A stretch of DNA of 64,000 nt from Myxococcus eversor (GTDB taxonomy: Bacteria; Myxococcota; Myxococcia; Myxococcales; Myxococcaceae), in NCBI RefSeq assembly GCF_010894455.1, contig NZ_JAAIXY010000012.1:1-64000 (forward strand), written 5' to 3'. The position numbers were made by a program, and so were the translations under genes. Every line of letters begins with the position of its first letter. Within the stretch, counting starts at the first letter, position 1. This document shows, one piece after another, positions 11,752 through 19,792 of the stretch. The notes under the pieces were generated by a model, which was not told the origin of the DNA, did not search any database, and was given only the letters and a program-made list of their open reading frames with translations.

Positions 11752-13263
11752 ATGCGCAGGGCGTATCTGCACTTCACGCGCTTCCCGGTGCAGCGCAAGG
11801 TCCTCGAGTGCCCGGAGCTGGCGGGGCGGCCCTTCGTGCTGGTGGAGGAGTCGCGAGGCCAGCGGCGGGTGGCGGCGGCATCGACGTCCGCGCTGAAGGC
11901 GGGGGTGCGGCCCGGGACGACGCTCACCGCGGCGACGGCGTTGGAGCCGGGGCTGCGGCACTTTCCCTATCGACCGGAGGACGAGGCGCGGGCGCTGGTG
12001 GCGCTGGGGGAGGCTCTGTTGTGCCTGGGGCCTGGCTTCCAGCTTTCAGCGCCAGATGGCCTGTGGCTGGACGCGGGGGCGGCGCACCTGTCTGGAGGCG
12101 AGGACGGGCTGTGCTCGCGGGCGTTGGCGCTGTGTTCGGAGCTGGGGTACCGGGCGCATGTGGCGGTGGCCTCGGAGGCGTTCAGCTCTCGGGCGCTGGC
12201 GCGGTACGGGGTGCGGCGGGTGGAGGTGGTTCCCGAGGGAAGGTCGGCTCGGGCGTTGGCGCCGTTGCCCCTGGCCGCGCTGGAGGGGCGGGAGAGCGCG
12301 CCCTTCTCCGCGTTGGGCCTCAGCACGTTGGGGGAGGTGGCGGCGTTGCCGGCGGGTGCTGTGGTGGCGCGCGGTGGAGTCAATGGGGCGCGGGTGCATG
12401 CGCGGTGTTGTGGAGAGGACGACACTCCCTTCGTGGCGGAGGTGCTGGAGGAGGTGCTGGAGGAGCGGCTGGTGCTGGACTGGCCAGCGGAGTCGTTCGA
12501 GCCGCTGCGCTTCGCGCTGAAGACGCTGCTGGACAGGTTGGGGGCGAGGCTGTCGGGGCGGCGGCGGGCGGCGGTGCGCATCACCTTCACGCTGAAGTTG
12601 GATCCATCGGGGCAGCAGCGGGTGACGCTGGCGCTGGCGAGGCCCACGGCGGAGGCGAAGCTGTTGCTGGACCTGGCTCGGCATCGGATCGAGGAGTTGC
12701 GGCTGGAGAACCCGGTGGCGGAGGTGTCCGCGCGGGTGGATGAGTGCTCGGAGGATCGGGAGCAACAGCTCTCGTTGGGGGATGCGCCGGAGGGGGATGC
12801 GGCGCTGGAGGTGGTGTTGTCGCGACTGGTGACGACGCTGGGGGAGGAGTCGCTCTGCTCGGCGGGCCTGGAGGCGGTGCACCGGCCGGAGGGGGCGCAT
12901 GGGGTGAAGGCCTTCCATCCGCCGGAAGCGCGAGCGGGCTGGGCGGGGGAGTTCGCGGGGACGCGCGTGGAACGTGCGCCAGTGGGAGGCGGGCTCCAGG
13001 AGCGGCCGTCGCGGTTGTTGGCGGAGCCGGCGTGGCTGGACGCGGAGGTGGCGGAGACGGGACGGTTGCTGGCGGCACGAGTGAGCGGGCGGCGGCACCG
13101 GGTGACGGCGGTGACAGGGCCGGAGCGACTGGGAGGGGAGTGGTGGTCAGAGTCACCCTTCCAGCGGGACTACTACCGCGTGCATTTCGAAGGACTGGGC
13201 CCCGCGTGGGTGTTTCGAGACATGAGGGACGGCCGCTTCTATCTGCAGGGGTTGTTCGACTGA
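11752..13263 (+). CDS. imuB: ImuB, catalytically inactive Y-family DNA polymerase
   Basis: A 503-residue Y-family polymerase relative. The acidic residues for metal binding are missing. The N-terminus reads RAYLHFTRFP where an active enzyme has Asp, and the SxDE position reads PDGLWLD. This agrees with known ImuB proteins, which act as a hub rather than a polymerase. A beta-clamp-binding motif QQLSLG lies at 338-343. The ImuB C-terminal signature is present (PERLGGEWW, RDYYRVHF, RFYLQGLFD). In other bacteria ImuB tethers DnaE2 and ImuA to the clamp. It lies directly after imuA, while the partner polymerase is at 22433-25456. Confidence 0.9.
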   Translation: MRRAYLHFTRFPVQRKVLECPELAGRPFVLVEESRGQRRVAAASTSALKAGVRPGTTLTAATALEPGLRHFPYRPEDEARALVALGEALLCLGPGFQLSAPDGLWLDAGAAHLSGGEDGLCSRALALCSELGYRAHVAVASEAFSSRALARYGVRRVEVVPEGRSARALAPLPLAALEGRESAPFSALGLSTLGEVAALPAGAVVARGGVNGARVHARCCGEDDTPFVAEVLEEVLEERLVLDWPAESFEPLRFALKTLLDRLGARLSGRRRAAVRITFTLKLDPSGQQRVTLALARPTAEAKLLLDLARHRIEELRLENPVAEVSARVDECSEDREQQLSLGDAPEGDAALEVVLSRLVTTLGEESLCSAGLEAVHRPEGAHGVKAFHPPEARAGWAGEFAGTRVERAPVGGGLQERPSRLLAEPAWLDAEVAETGRLLAARVSGRRHRVTAVTGPERLGGEWWSESPFQRDYYRVHFEGLGPAWVFRDMRDGRFYLQGLFD

Positions 13264-13287
13264 CGTTCTGCGCGGAGGCTGTGCTTC

Positions 13288-13955
13288 ATGTCACTTCGTT
13301 TCCTGATGGTCGCGTTGCTGGTTGTGTCTGGGTGGGGATGCTCGAGTGCCTCACGCCCTCGCATTCAGCAAGCAGGGGAAGCCGCGGAGCAGGAGTGCAA
13401 CGCACCTGAAGAAGATCAGTGCGTCACCCTCCTTTGTCTGGGTGATGCCTGTGGCTTCTATCGCTGCGAGGAGACGCCGGGTGCGCTTGAGCTGGCGCGT
13501 TTCCCACCCAGCCGGCCTCCTGCAGCGGCGGCTGCCCCAGGAATGGGGCCCCGAAGGAACTGGGGCGGCGCGCAAAAGCTCCCGCGTGGCGCTGTCATGA
13601 CGTTTCCCAACTGGAACGGTGCCCCTGCACAGATCATCCCTCCGGCACGACAGCTCACGGCGGGCGCTGGGAGAAACATCACCACTTTCCGCAGGCTGAA
13701 GACCTCGCGAGGTGGTTTGATCAACAGGGCGTCAAAATCCACAATTACACCATGCCCATTCCTCGGGATGTCCACCAACGGATTCATCGGGGCGGAGACC
13801 GTGGAGGCGCCTGGAATGATGCCTGGCGCGCCTTCATGCGCGTGAATCCACGAGCTTCTCCGGAGGAGATCTTCAAGTATGCGGGGATGCTGATCCATCG
13901 CTTCGACCTGATCGGCGGGCCCATTCAGCCCTACTATTCACGCCCAGGAGCGTGA
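13288..13955 (+). pseudogene. sitA6: SitA6-type polymorphic toxin lipoprotein (TIGR02269/DUF2380), frameshifted
   Basis: SitA lipoproteins are toxins passed between myxobacteria by TraAB-dependent outer membrane exchange. The first part, in frame from 13288, has a lipoprotein signal (VVSGWGC) and the family's CVTLLCLGDACGFYRCE. The expected toxin end is intact but in another frame: from 13671 it reads EKHHHFPQAEDLARWF, then VHQRIHRGG, WNDAWRAF and PIQPYYSR, stopping at 13955. Adding one G to the run at 13669-13671 joins the two parts as A-G-E-K-H-H. As read, the first frame ends at 13845 with an unrelated tail. This is either a real inactivation or a base-call error. The likely immunity gene follows 6 bases later. 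Confidence 0.8.
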
Positions 13956-13961
13956 GGACCG

Positions 13962-14687
13962 ATGCCCCGTTTTTTTGAACTCACGAGGAGCAGGGCGCTC
14001 GTTCAGGAGCGTGGTGGCGGTGACCTTGACGGGACGCACCCATGGAGCCTGCCCGGTGTGAAGTGTCACGCTTGTGGTGTCACGTGGAGCGACGTGGGCC
14101 ATGACTACCCCTGCGTTGATCTGTCGGGGCTGCCCGAGCGGCGGGAGTTCGAGAAGGCCAGACCCGAACCCTTCGTTGAGTTCGCACGCTTGCGCGAATT
14201 GGTACGTCACCTGGTTCCCGCGAATGCCGAGCTGCCTCCTGGCACGAGCTTTGGGCCATTGAGGGGACGCGCTTCTGGACGGTTCGGCTCGTTTACGTCG
14301 CAGGGCGACATCTTGTGGCTGGTACGACAGGACGCAATGGAGGGGCTCCAGGCGGCTGGTGTGCAAGGGCTGGTGGGATGTCGCCCGGAGCTGCGCTTCC
14401 GTCAGAAGGATGCACCCGAGCTGCTGGAGCTTCAGATTGAGCCCCGGGGACGACTGCACCCCGATTGCATCCCTCCGGAGACGCCTCCTCCGTGCGAGAC
14501 GTGCGGCCGGCACGCCTTCAGCCTGCCCGAGGAGCCCGTCTTGGATGCCGCGTCCCTGCCCAAGGACCTTGACCTGTTTCGCGTGGGTAACTTCGCCACG
14601 GTGGTGATTGGCAGCGAGCGATTCATGAATGCCGTGGCCCAGCTTGCGCTCGACGGCATCTCGTTCCGCGAACTATCCACTCGCTAA
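13962..14687 (+). CDS. sitI6: SitI6-type double-CXXCG immunity protein
   Basis: A 241-residue protein of the myxobacterial double-CXXCG family (TIGR02264, Gmx_para_CXXCG). It has CHACG at residues 29-33 and CETCG in the last third, likely a zinc ribbon. There is no signal peptide, so it is cytoplasmic, which fits an immunity protein that neutralises a SitA toxin after entry. It starts 6 bases after the toxin frame's stop, the usual sitA-sitI arrangement. With the toxin frameshifted, this gene would still give protection. The pairing rests on family and position, not on any visible interface. Confidence 0.82.
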   Translation: MPRFFELTRSRALVQERGGGDLDGTHPWSLPGVKCHACGVTWSDVGHDYPCVDLSGLPERREFEKARPEPFVEFARLRELVRHLVPANAELPPGTSFGPLRGRASGRFGSFTSQGDILWLVRQDAMEGLQAAGVQGLVGCRPELRFRQKDAPELLELQIEPRGRLHPDCIPPETPPPCETCGRHAFSLPEEPVLDAASLPKDLDLFRVGNFATVVIGSERFMNAVAQLALDGISFRELSTR

Positions 14688-14710
14688 TCTTGGGCTCCAG
14701 GGCTGGCCCT

Positions 14711-14799
14711 CCCTCGAAACGAGGGGGACTGCGACTTCGACAAGACGGCGACCTGCTACCTCGCCGTCCTGCACGTCGCAGCCATGCTTCTCTGGCTGC
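14711..14799 (+). other. Three consecutive hairpins after sitI6
   Basis: Three perfect inverted repeats follow one another: CCCTCG/CGAGGG (14711-14725), GACGGCGA/TCGCCGTC (14744-14768) and GCAGCCA/TGGCTGC (14778-14799, followed by AATAAT). They may end the sitA6-sitI6 transcript. One plus-strand frame across them reads like protein (EGDCDFDKTATCYLAVLH) up to a TAA, so part of it may be a gene remnant. Confidence 0.4.
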
Positions 14800-14823
14800 A
14801 ATAATCAGAGACGGTCACTAGCC

Positions 14824-15099
14824 CTACGGATTGGCTTTGAAGTGCTTCGCGACCCACTTTTCAATGTCAGTCGCAGAAGGAGTCTCGCCCTCGAGTTCTT
14901 CAATCTGGTCGGAAAATGGTGTTAATGGATAAAGCTCCAAGTCAGCGAGCGCGATAGGCGTCCCTGTGTCGAGGGTGCCAAGAATCGCACCGCTTAAACG
15001 GAGGATGGGCAGAAGCTCTGGGGCCAGCAGCAGTTCGATGCTGTGGGCCTGTCCGGCGCAGCGCCGGATGCGTCCCCGGCGTTCAAGCTCCATCACCAT
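14824..15099 (-). CDS. Hypothetical protein, 91 residues
   Basis: Not recognised. The sequence has a balanced composition that looks coding: LLAPELLPILRLSGAILGTL, then ALADLELYPLTPFSDQIEEL, then SATDIEKWVAKHF at the end. There is no signal peptide. The ATG at 15099 and a second at 15093 are both possible, and a TGA two codons upstream blocks any longer form. It faces sitI6 convergently. It may be a small regulator or an orphan immunity-like gene from the toxin locus, but nothing proves that. The 193 bases upstream of it show no other gene. Confidence 0.5.
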   Translation of the reverse strand: MVMELERRGRIRRCAGQAHSIELLLAPELLPILRLSGAILGTLDTGTPIALADLELYPLTPFSDQIEELEGETPSATDIEKWVAKHFKANP

Positions 15100-15292
15100 G
15101 CGTAATCAGTGGTTCTAAGGAATCAGGCAGGTCAGGATGATAGGGTGCGTAATGGCGTCTGACTTGAGGGCGATTTTGCTGTAAATGGGATTGTTTGTGC
15201 TGGGTGTCTTGGGGGTTGTTCTGGCTGAGCCGCTCTTGGGGGGATGTAATCACTTGGATGGAAGAGACGCTGGGTCGTTTCGGAGCGGCATT

Positions 15293-15694
15293 CTATTCGT
15301 ACCAAGTCGGAGCGATCTTCCTTACCTCTGGAAGCTCGGCGATGCGGCAGAGCGCGTCCCATGCGGTGGGGGTGAGCGCGCCATGGCGTGAGACACATTC
15401 GGTGTCGCCGGTAGCGAAGAAGTAGAGTGTCTCCTCGGGGATGCTGCAGCCAACACGGCCTCGTGAGGCCCCGGCCTGGAGCGAGGTCGGAGCGAATCCT
15501 CTCACTCGGGCGATCAGCGCTTCATCACCCGTGGGAAGGCAGAACTCCACCGAGCCGTCGTTCCGACATCCCGTCTCCTGGGTGAAGTCGAGCTTGTGGG
15601 TCGGGCATGCCGATGCCGCAGGCCCCTCGCGAGAGGTGGTGGCGCAGGCCGACAGGATGGCGAAGAGCAGGCCGGGCGTGGCGAATCGGCTCAT
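15293..15694 (-). CDS. Hypothetical lipoprotein, 133 residues
   Basis: Starts MSRFATPGLLFAILSAC, a lipoprotein signal with lipobox LSAC, after the ribosome site AAGGA. The mature part has six further cysteines (ACPTH, GCRND, EFCLP, GCSIP, TECVS, ALCRI), an even number that suggests disulfide bonds in the periplasm or at the outer membrane. I know no family for it. It is divergent from the lipoprotein gene at 15843, sharing about 150 bases upstream. Confidence 0.65.
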   Translation of the reverse strand: MSRFATPGLLFAILSACATTSREGPAASACPTHKLDFTQETGCRNDGSVEFCLPTGDEALIARVRGFAPTSLQAGASRGRVGCSIPEETLYFFATGDTECVSRHGALTPTAWDALCRIAELPEVRKIAPTWYE

Positions 15695-15842
15695 GGCGTT
15701 TCCTTGCTCGTATCACGACACAGTAAAGAGGCCATGCGCGCACACTCCGGTGGATACCACGCCCCGTCACACGGCATCCCCGTTTGCCCGCACCCGTCAC
15801 CCGTGGTTATGCAGAGCGACCACCTCTTTCCCCAGGGCCCTC

Positions 15843-16367
15843 ATGCGCGCCTCCGCTCTCCTCCTGCTGTCCCTGCTCGTCACCGCATGCGCCGCGCCGG
15901 AGGTGCGTCCCGCGGGGGCCATCCGCAAGGTCGTCGTCGTCGTCGGCTCTCGCGTGGACTCGCTGCCCATGTCGTCCTACCGCCAGGACCTGATGGGCGA
16001 GGGCAACCCGCGCACCGTCCTCGTCAGCCAGACGGAGTCCGTCCTGCGCGAGCGGGGCTTCGACGTCGTCGGGACCCGCATCTCCGCGGCGCCTTCGCCC
16101 TCCACGGACGAAGTCGTGTCCGTCATCCGCGCCAATGACGCCGAGGCCGCCGTCGTCGTCGTGCTGTCCTGGGTCGACGTCTCTGGTATTCAGACGATGG
16201 GCCGCGCCGATGTGGTGATGGAGGCCGGCGTCATCTCCTCCGACGGCCAACTGGTCTGGCGCACGGAGAGCCGCACCGTCGCCATGATTGGCCTGTACCA
16301 GTCGCAGACGGACTACACCTCCTATCTGCGCAAGGCCGTCATCCAGATCGTCAAGGAAGTGCCCTGA
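15843..16367 (+). CDS. Hypothetical lipoprotein, 174 residues
   Basis: Begins MRASALLLLSLLVTACAAPE with lipobox VTAC. The mature domain alternates strands and helices (IRKVVVVVGSRVDS, then VLRERGFDVVGTRIS, then AEAAVVVVLSWVDVSG) and ends in DYTSYLRKAVIQIVKEVP. This resembles small periplasmic lipoproteins that assemble alongside envelope machines, but I cannot name a family. The frame is open 134 codons upstream of the chosen ATG; that part reads like antisense of the neighbouring lipoprotein and is left out. It converges with the FHA gene 12 bases later. Confidence 0.7.
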   Translation: MRASALLLLSLLVTACAAPEVRPAGAIRKVVVVVGSRVDSLPMSSYRQDLMGEGNPRTVLVSQTESVLRERGFDVVGTRISAAPSPSTDEVVSVIRANDAEAAVVVVLSWVDVSGIQTMGRADVVMEAGVISSDGQLVWRTESRTVAMIGLYQSQTDYTSYLRKAVIQIVKEVP

Positions 16368-16379
16368 CGCCCCTCGCCC

Positions 16380-16922
16380 TCAGGGCGTCGCCCGGGGGCT
16401 CGCCAGTCGCAGGTGCTCGTGCACCGTCTCCGCGCGCAGGTAGAGGAACTGCGCGTCGCCGAACGCCAGCGTGTCGCCGTCGTTGAGCGTCACCTGCGCG
16501 CGAAAGCCCAGCGGCGCGCCGTTGATCCACGTGCCGTTCATCGACTGGGCATCGCGCACCAGATAGCCGCCCGTCGCCGCATTCCACCGCAGCGTCGCGT
16601 GGTGCTGCGAGACGGAAGGGTCCGGCACCACCAGGTCACACTCCGAACGGCCGACGGTGAGCTCCTCACCATCCACCTTCGGGTTCAGGAAGTGGACCTC
16701 CAGGTTGTCGAAGTCGCGGAGCATCGCGAGCAGCCGCTCCGTCATGCGCGTGCGGTGCGCCATGCCCACCGTGCGCGCCCCCGTCAGTTGCTGGGCGACG
16801 CTCCGGAAGACCGGGTCCACGGGCTGTTGGATGAGCGCCACCGGGCCTGACGCGGCTCGGAAGGCCTCGAGCGAGGCCTCGGCGAAGGGTCGGAGCTGGT
16901 TCACGGACACCATGTCGCTCAC
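16380..16922 (-). CDS. FHA domain protein
   Basis: A 180-residue protein. A helical N-terminal half of about 80 residues is followed by a forkhead-associated domain with the core residues: GR in LTVGRSECD, the Ser/His cluster in SVSQHHATLRW, and Asn in SMNGTWING. FHA domains bind phosphothreonine peptides. Myxobacteria have many Ser/Thr kinases, and this is a likely small adaptor in such a pathway, though no kinase is encoded nearby. The start could be 16922 or the ATG three codons later. It is divergent from the epimerase gene. Confidence 0.87.
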   Translation of the reverse strand: MSDMVSVNQLRPFAEASLEAFRAASGPVALIQQPVDPVFRSVAQQLTGARTVGMAHRTRMTERLLAMLRDFDNLEVHFLNPKVDGEELTVGRSECDLVVPDPSVSQHHATLRWNAATGGYLVRDAQSMNGTWINGAPLGFRAQVTLNDGDTLAFGDAQFLYLRAETVHEHLRLASPRATP

Positions 16923-17043
16923 CCTACGTCCAAGCAGGGGCCACGGGAAGTCAGGTGTCGGGTCCGACGGGACGCTCCGCGAGGGACTTCGTCACACCGT
17001 GGACGTGGCGTCCGCCAGGGCCCCATGGGAGCGTGTGGTCCGC

Positions 17044-18024
17044 ATGCGGGTCCTCGTCACCGGAGCGGCGGGCTTCATCGGTCACCACGTCAGCGCGAGG
17101 CTGCTGGCGCGAGGGGACACGGTCCTCGGCGTGGACAACCTGGACCCCTCCGGAGACGTGCCCCTCAAGCACGCCCGACTGGCCCGACTCCGCGCCTCCC
17201 CCGACGCCGAGCGCTTCACCTGTCATCCCGTCGACATCACCGACAGCGCCACGCTCGCGAGAATCTTCCAGCAAGAACGCCCCGAGCGCGTGGTGCACCT
17301 GGCGGCGAAGGTCGGCGTCCGCGCGGCGGGGGCCTCCGCCCGGTCCTATCTGGACGCGAACGTGACGGGCTTCCTCCACGTCCTGGAGCAGGCGAGTGCC
17401 GCGCGCGTGGAGCACCTCGTCTACGCCTCCTCCAGCTCCGTGTACGGCGCGGACACGCCGCCGCCCTTCGCGGAGAGCGCCTCCGCTGACCACCCGCTCA
17501 ATGTCTACTCCGCGACCAAGCGCGCCGGAGAGCTGCTGGCCCACACGTACAGCCACCTGCACGAGTTGCCCACCAGCGGGCTGCGCTTCTTCACCGTCTA
17601 CGGCCCGTGGGGTCGCCCGGACATGGCACCGCTGCGCTTCCTGCGCGCCTTGCACGCGGGGCGCACCATCGACCTCTACGGCGAGGGCCGCATGCGGCGC
17701 GACTTCACGCACGTGGACGACGTAGCGGAGGCGGTGCTGCGTGTGCTGGACCGCCCGCCCACCGCGACACCGCCGTATCGCCTGCTCAACGTGGGCCGGG
17801 GAGAGCCCGTCTCGCTGCGCGACTTCGTGGCCGTGCTGGAGCGACACGCGGGGACTCGGGCGGTGCTGCGTCCACTGCCCGCCCAACCCGGGGAAATGGA
17901 CGGCACCTGGGCGGACCCCACCGCCCTGGAGCGTGAGACGGGCTTTCGTCCTCGCGTGTCAGTGGAAGAGGGGCTCGCGGGCTTGGTGAAGTGGGAGCGC
18001 GAACACCCCCAGTTCAGGACGTGA
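17044..18024 (+). CDS. NAD-dependent sugar epimerase, UDP-glucuronate 4-epimerase-like
   Basis: A 326-residue extended short-chain dehydrogenase. It starts MRVLVTGAAGFIG, the GxxGxxG nucleotide site. The active site has SSSSVYG and YSATK (Tyr and Lys present). The motif VYGPWGRPDMAPLRF is characteristic of UDP-glucuronate 4-epimerase/CapI relatives. It would interconvert UDP-sugars for polysaccharide synthesis in the cytoplasm. Substrate is inferred from that motif alone, and no other polysaccharide genes are adjacent. The ATG follows GGGAG, and the ORF extends upstream without a good leader. It converges with the ABC-F gene, 19 bases apart. Confidence 0.88.
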   Translation: MRVLVTGAAGFIGHHVSARLLARGDTVLGVDNLDPSGDVPLKHARLARLRASPDAERFTCHPVDITDSATLARIFQQERPERVVHLAAKVGVRAAGASARSYLDANVTGFLHVLEQASAARVEHLVYASSSSVYGADTPPPFAESASADHPLNVYSATKRAGELLAHTYSHLHELPTSGLRFFTVYGPWGRPDMAPLRFLRALHAGRTIDLYGEGRMRRDFTHVDDVAEAVLRVLDRPPTATPPYRLLNVGRGEPVSLRDFVAVLERHAGTRAVLRPLPAQPGEMDGTWADPTALERETGFRPRVSVEEGLAGLVKWEREHPQFRT

Positions 18025-18043
18025 GCGGGGCCCTCGACGTGCT

Positions 18044-19546
18044 TCACCCGGCCGTCACCTCCACCCGGCCATGCTCCACGCGCCAGGACTCGGAGGTGCA
18101 CGCGCGAGCGAACGCGGTGTCGTGAGTCACCAGCAGCAGCGCGCCGGGGTACTCGCGCAGGGCCACCTCCAGTCGTTCGATGGAGGGCAGGTCCAGATGA
18201 TTGGTGGGCTCGTCGAGCACCAGCGCCCAGGCGTGCTGCCCGAGCCCCCGCGCGATGAGCAGCTTGCGCACCTCGCCCGGAGAAGGTTGCTCCGAGCCGA
18301 GCAGCCGTTCCGGGTCCACACCGAGCGCGGCCACGAGGGACAGCACGCGCCCCTTCTCCTCGGGAGGCAGTGCACGCACCTCGTCGAGCGTGGACCGAGC
18401 CTCCTCCGCGCCCACGTCCTGGGCCAGGTACAGCACGCGCTCCATGGGCACGCGGGCGTTCTCCAGCAGCGCGCGCACCAGGGTGCTCTTGCCCGCGCCG
18501 TTGGGTCCCTCGATTCGCACGCGCACCTCGCGGCCCACTGACAGCTTCACCGGGCCCAGCAGCGTCACGTCCCCGGCGCGCAGCTCCGGCAGGTCGACGG
18601 TGAACAGCCACGGATTGGGAGAGCGCACGTAGTCGACGAAGACGGAGCGGCCCACCGTCTTGTCCGCGGTGAACTCCCCCACGGCCTCGGTGGCGCGCTC
18701 CAACTCGCGGCGTTGGATGCCCACGCGGCGGCCCGCATGGTTCTCCGCCCAGCCCGCCACGACGGACGCGCCCATGGAGCGCGCGTCGTTGTCGTTCTTG
18801 TCCTTCATCCGCTTGCGCGTGCTCCGAGCCGCATCCGCGGACTGTTGCTCCCGTCGGGCCTGGTCCAGCAGCCGCGCCGCGCGTCGCTGCTCCGAGCGGG
18901 CCTGCTGATAGACGCCGACTTCCGCCTCGCGCTCGGCCTCCCAGTGCTGCTTCGCCGCGGAGTAGGCCCCGGGCCACAGCCGCACATCACCGCCATGGAC
19001 GCGCAGCGTGGACGTGGTGAGTGTCTCCAGGAGAGGTCGGTCATGAGACACGACGACGCCCACGCCCTTGAAGCGCCGCAGCGCCGAGACGAGCCACGTC
19101 CGTGCCTCCGAGTCCAGGTGGTTGGTGGGCTCGTCGAGCAGCAACACGTGAGGCTCGGCGGCCAGGGCGGCGCCCACCTGCCACCGCTTGCGCTCGCCCG
19201 GTGACAACGTGGACCAGCGCTCCAACGCGGAGACGTCCAGCCCCAGCTGTCCGTGGAGCCTGCGCGCGAGCGCATCCCACGACTCGGCGAAGGTGGTGAT
19301 GTCCGGCGTCAGCCCCTCCACCTCCTGCCGGCACAGCCGCAGCGTGGGTGAGGGTGGATCAAACTGGAGGTGCCCCTCGGTGGGTGTCAGCTCCCCTGAG
19401 AGCAACCGCAGCAGGGTGGACTTGCCAGCGCCGTTGGCGCCCACGAGCCCCGTCCAGCCGGACGTCAGGTGGAAGTCGACTTCAGAGAGGACGGAGACAG
19501 CGTCGGAATAGGCGAACGACACGCGATGCGCGCGAAGGGAAGACAT
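18044..19546 (-). CDS. ABC-F family ATPase (two ATP-binding cassettes, no membrane domain)
   Basis: A 500-residue soluble protein with two cassettes. The first has Walker A GANGAGKST, signature LSPGERKRW and Walker B LLLDEPTNHLD. The second has GPNGAGKST, signature PSPGEVRKL and LVLDEPTNHLD. The linker of about 80 residues is charged and helical (QARSEQRRAARLLDQARREQ), as in ABC-F proteins, which act at the ribosome in translation rescue or antibiotic protection. The two cassettes are close to the short Lsa/Msr-like forms, but resistance cannot be claimed. The ATG is preceded by AGGAG. About 245 bases separate it from the SPFH gene upstream. Confidence 0.88.
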   Translation of the reverse strand: MSSLRAHRVSFAYSDAVSVLSEVDFHLTSGWTGLVGANGAGKSTLLRLLSGELTPTEGHLQFDPPSPTLRLCRQEVEGLTPDITTFAESWDALARRLHGQLGLDVSALERWSTLSPGERKRWQVGAALAAEPHVLLLDEPTNHLDSEARTWLVSALRRFKGVGVVVSHDRPLLETLTTSTLRVHGGDVRLWPGAYSAAKQHWEAEREAEVGVYQQARSEQRRAARLLDQARREQQSADAARSTRKRMKDKNDNDARSMGASVVAGWAENHAGRRVGIQRRELERATEAVGEFTADKTVGRSVFVDYVRSPNPWLFTVDLPELRAGDVTLLGPVKLSVGREVRVRIEGPNGAGKSTLVRALLENARVPMERVLYLAQDVGAEEARSTLDEVRALPPEEKGRVLSLVAALGVDPERLLGSEQPSPGEVRKLLIARGLGQHAWALVLDEPTNHLDLPSIERLEVALREYPGALLLVTHDTAFARACTSESWRVEHGRVEVTAG

Positions 19547-19792
19547 GAGAAGCGAACTCCTGAATCCAGGACGCGAGCCAGCCCATAGGGGCGGCCCTGC
19601 GCGGTGAGGCCAAAAGACCTGGGACTCAGCGGCTCAGCTTCAAGGGTGCGTCAACCTCGCGTAGGGAGGGGGTGTCAGGCCCTCCGGTGGATGCGTGCGC
19701 CGAAATCTATGGCTTGCTCCGGGGCGGATTGCAACCCCGTCTCGCTCGCCGGCCAGCCTGGACGACGAGCAAGACGGTTTCCGGCCAGCGCG

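Noticed and set aside
13660..13680. Programmed -1 frameshift in the SitA6 gene
   Set aside because: No X-XXY-YYZ slippery sequence is present at the junction; mutation or base error is simpler.
14629..14925. A 98-residue plus-strand frame overlapping the end of sitI6
   Set aside because: Overlaps two better genes and has no leader or motif.
15132..15398. An 88-residue minus-strand frame
   Set aside because: Composition is Arg/Pro/His-biased, and it overlaps the 133-residue lipoprotein gene, which has a good signal peptide.
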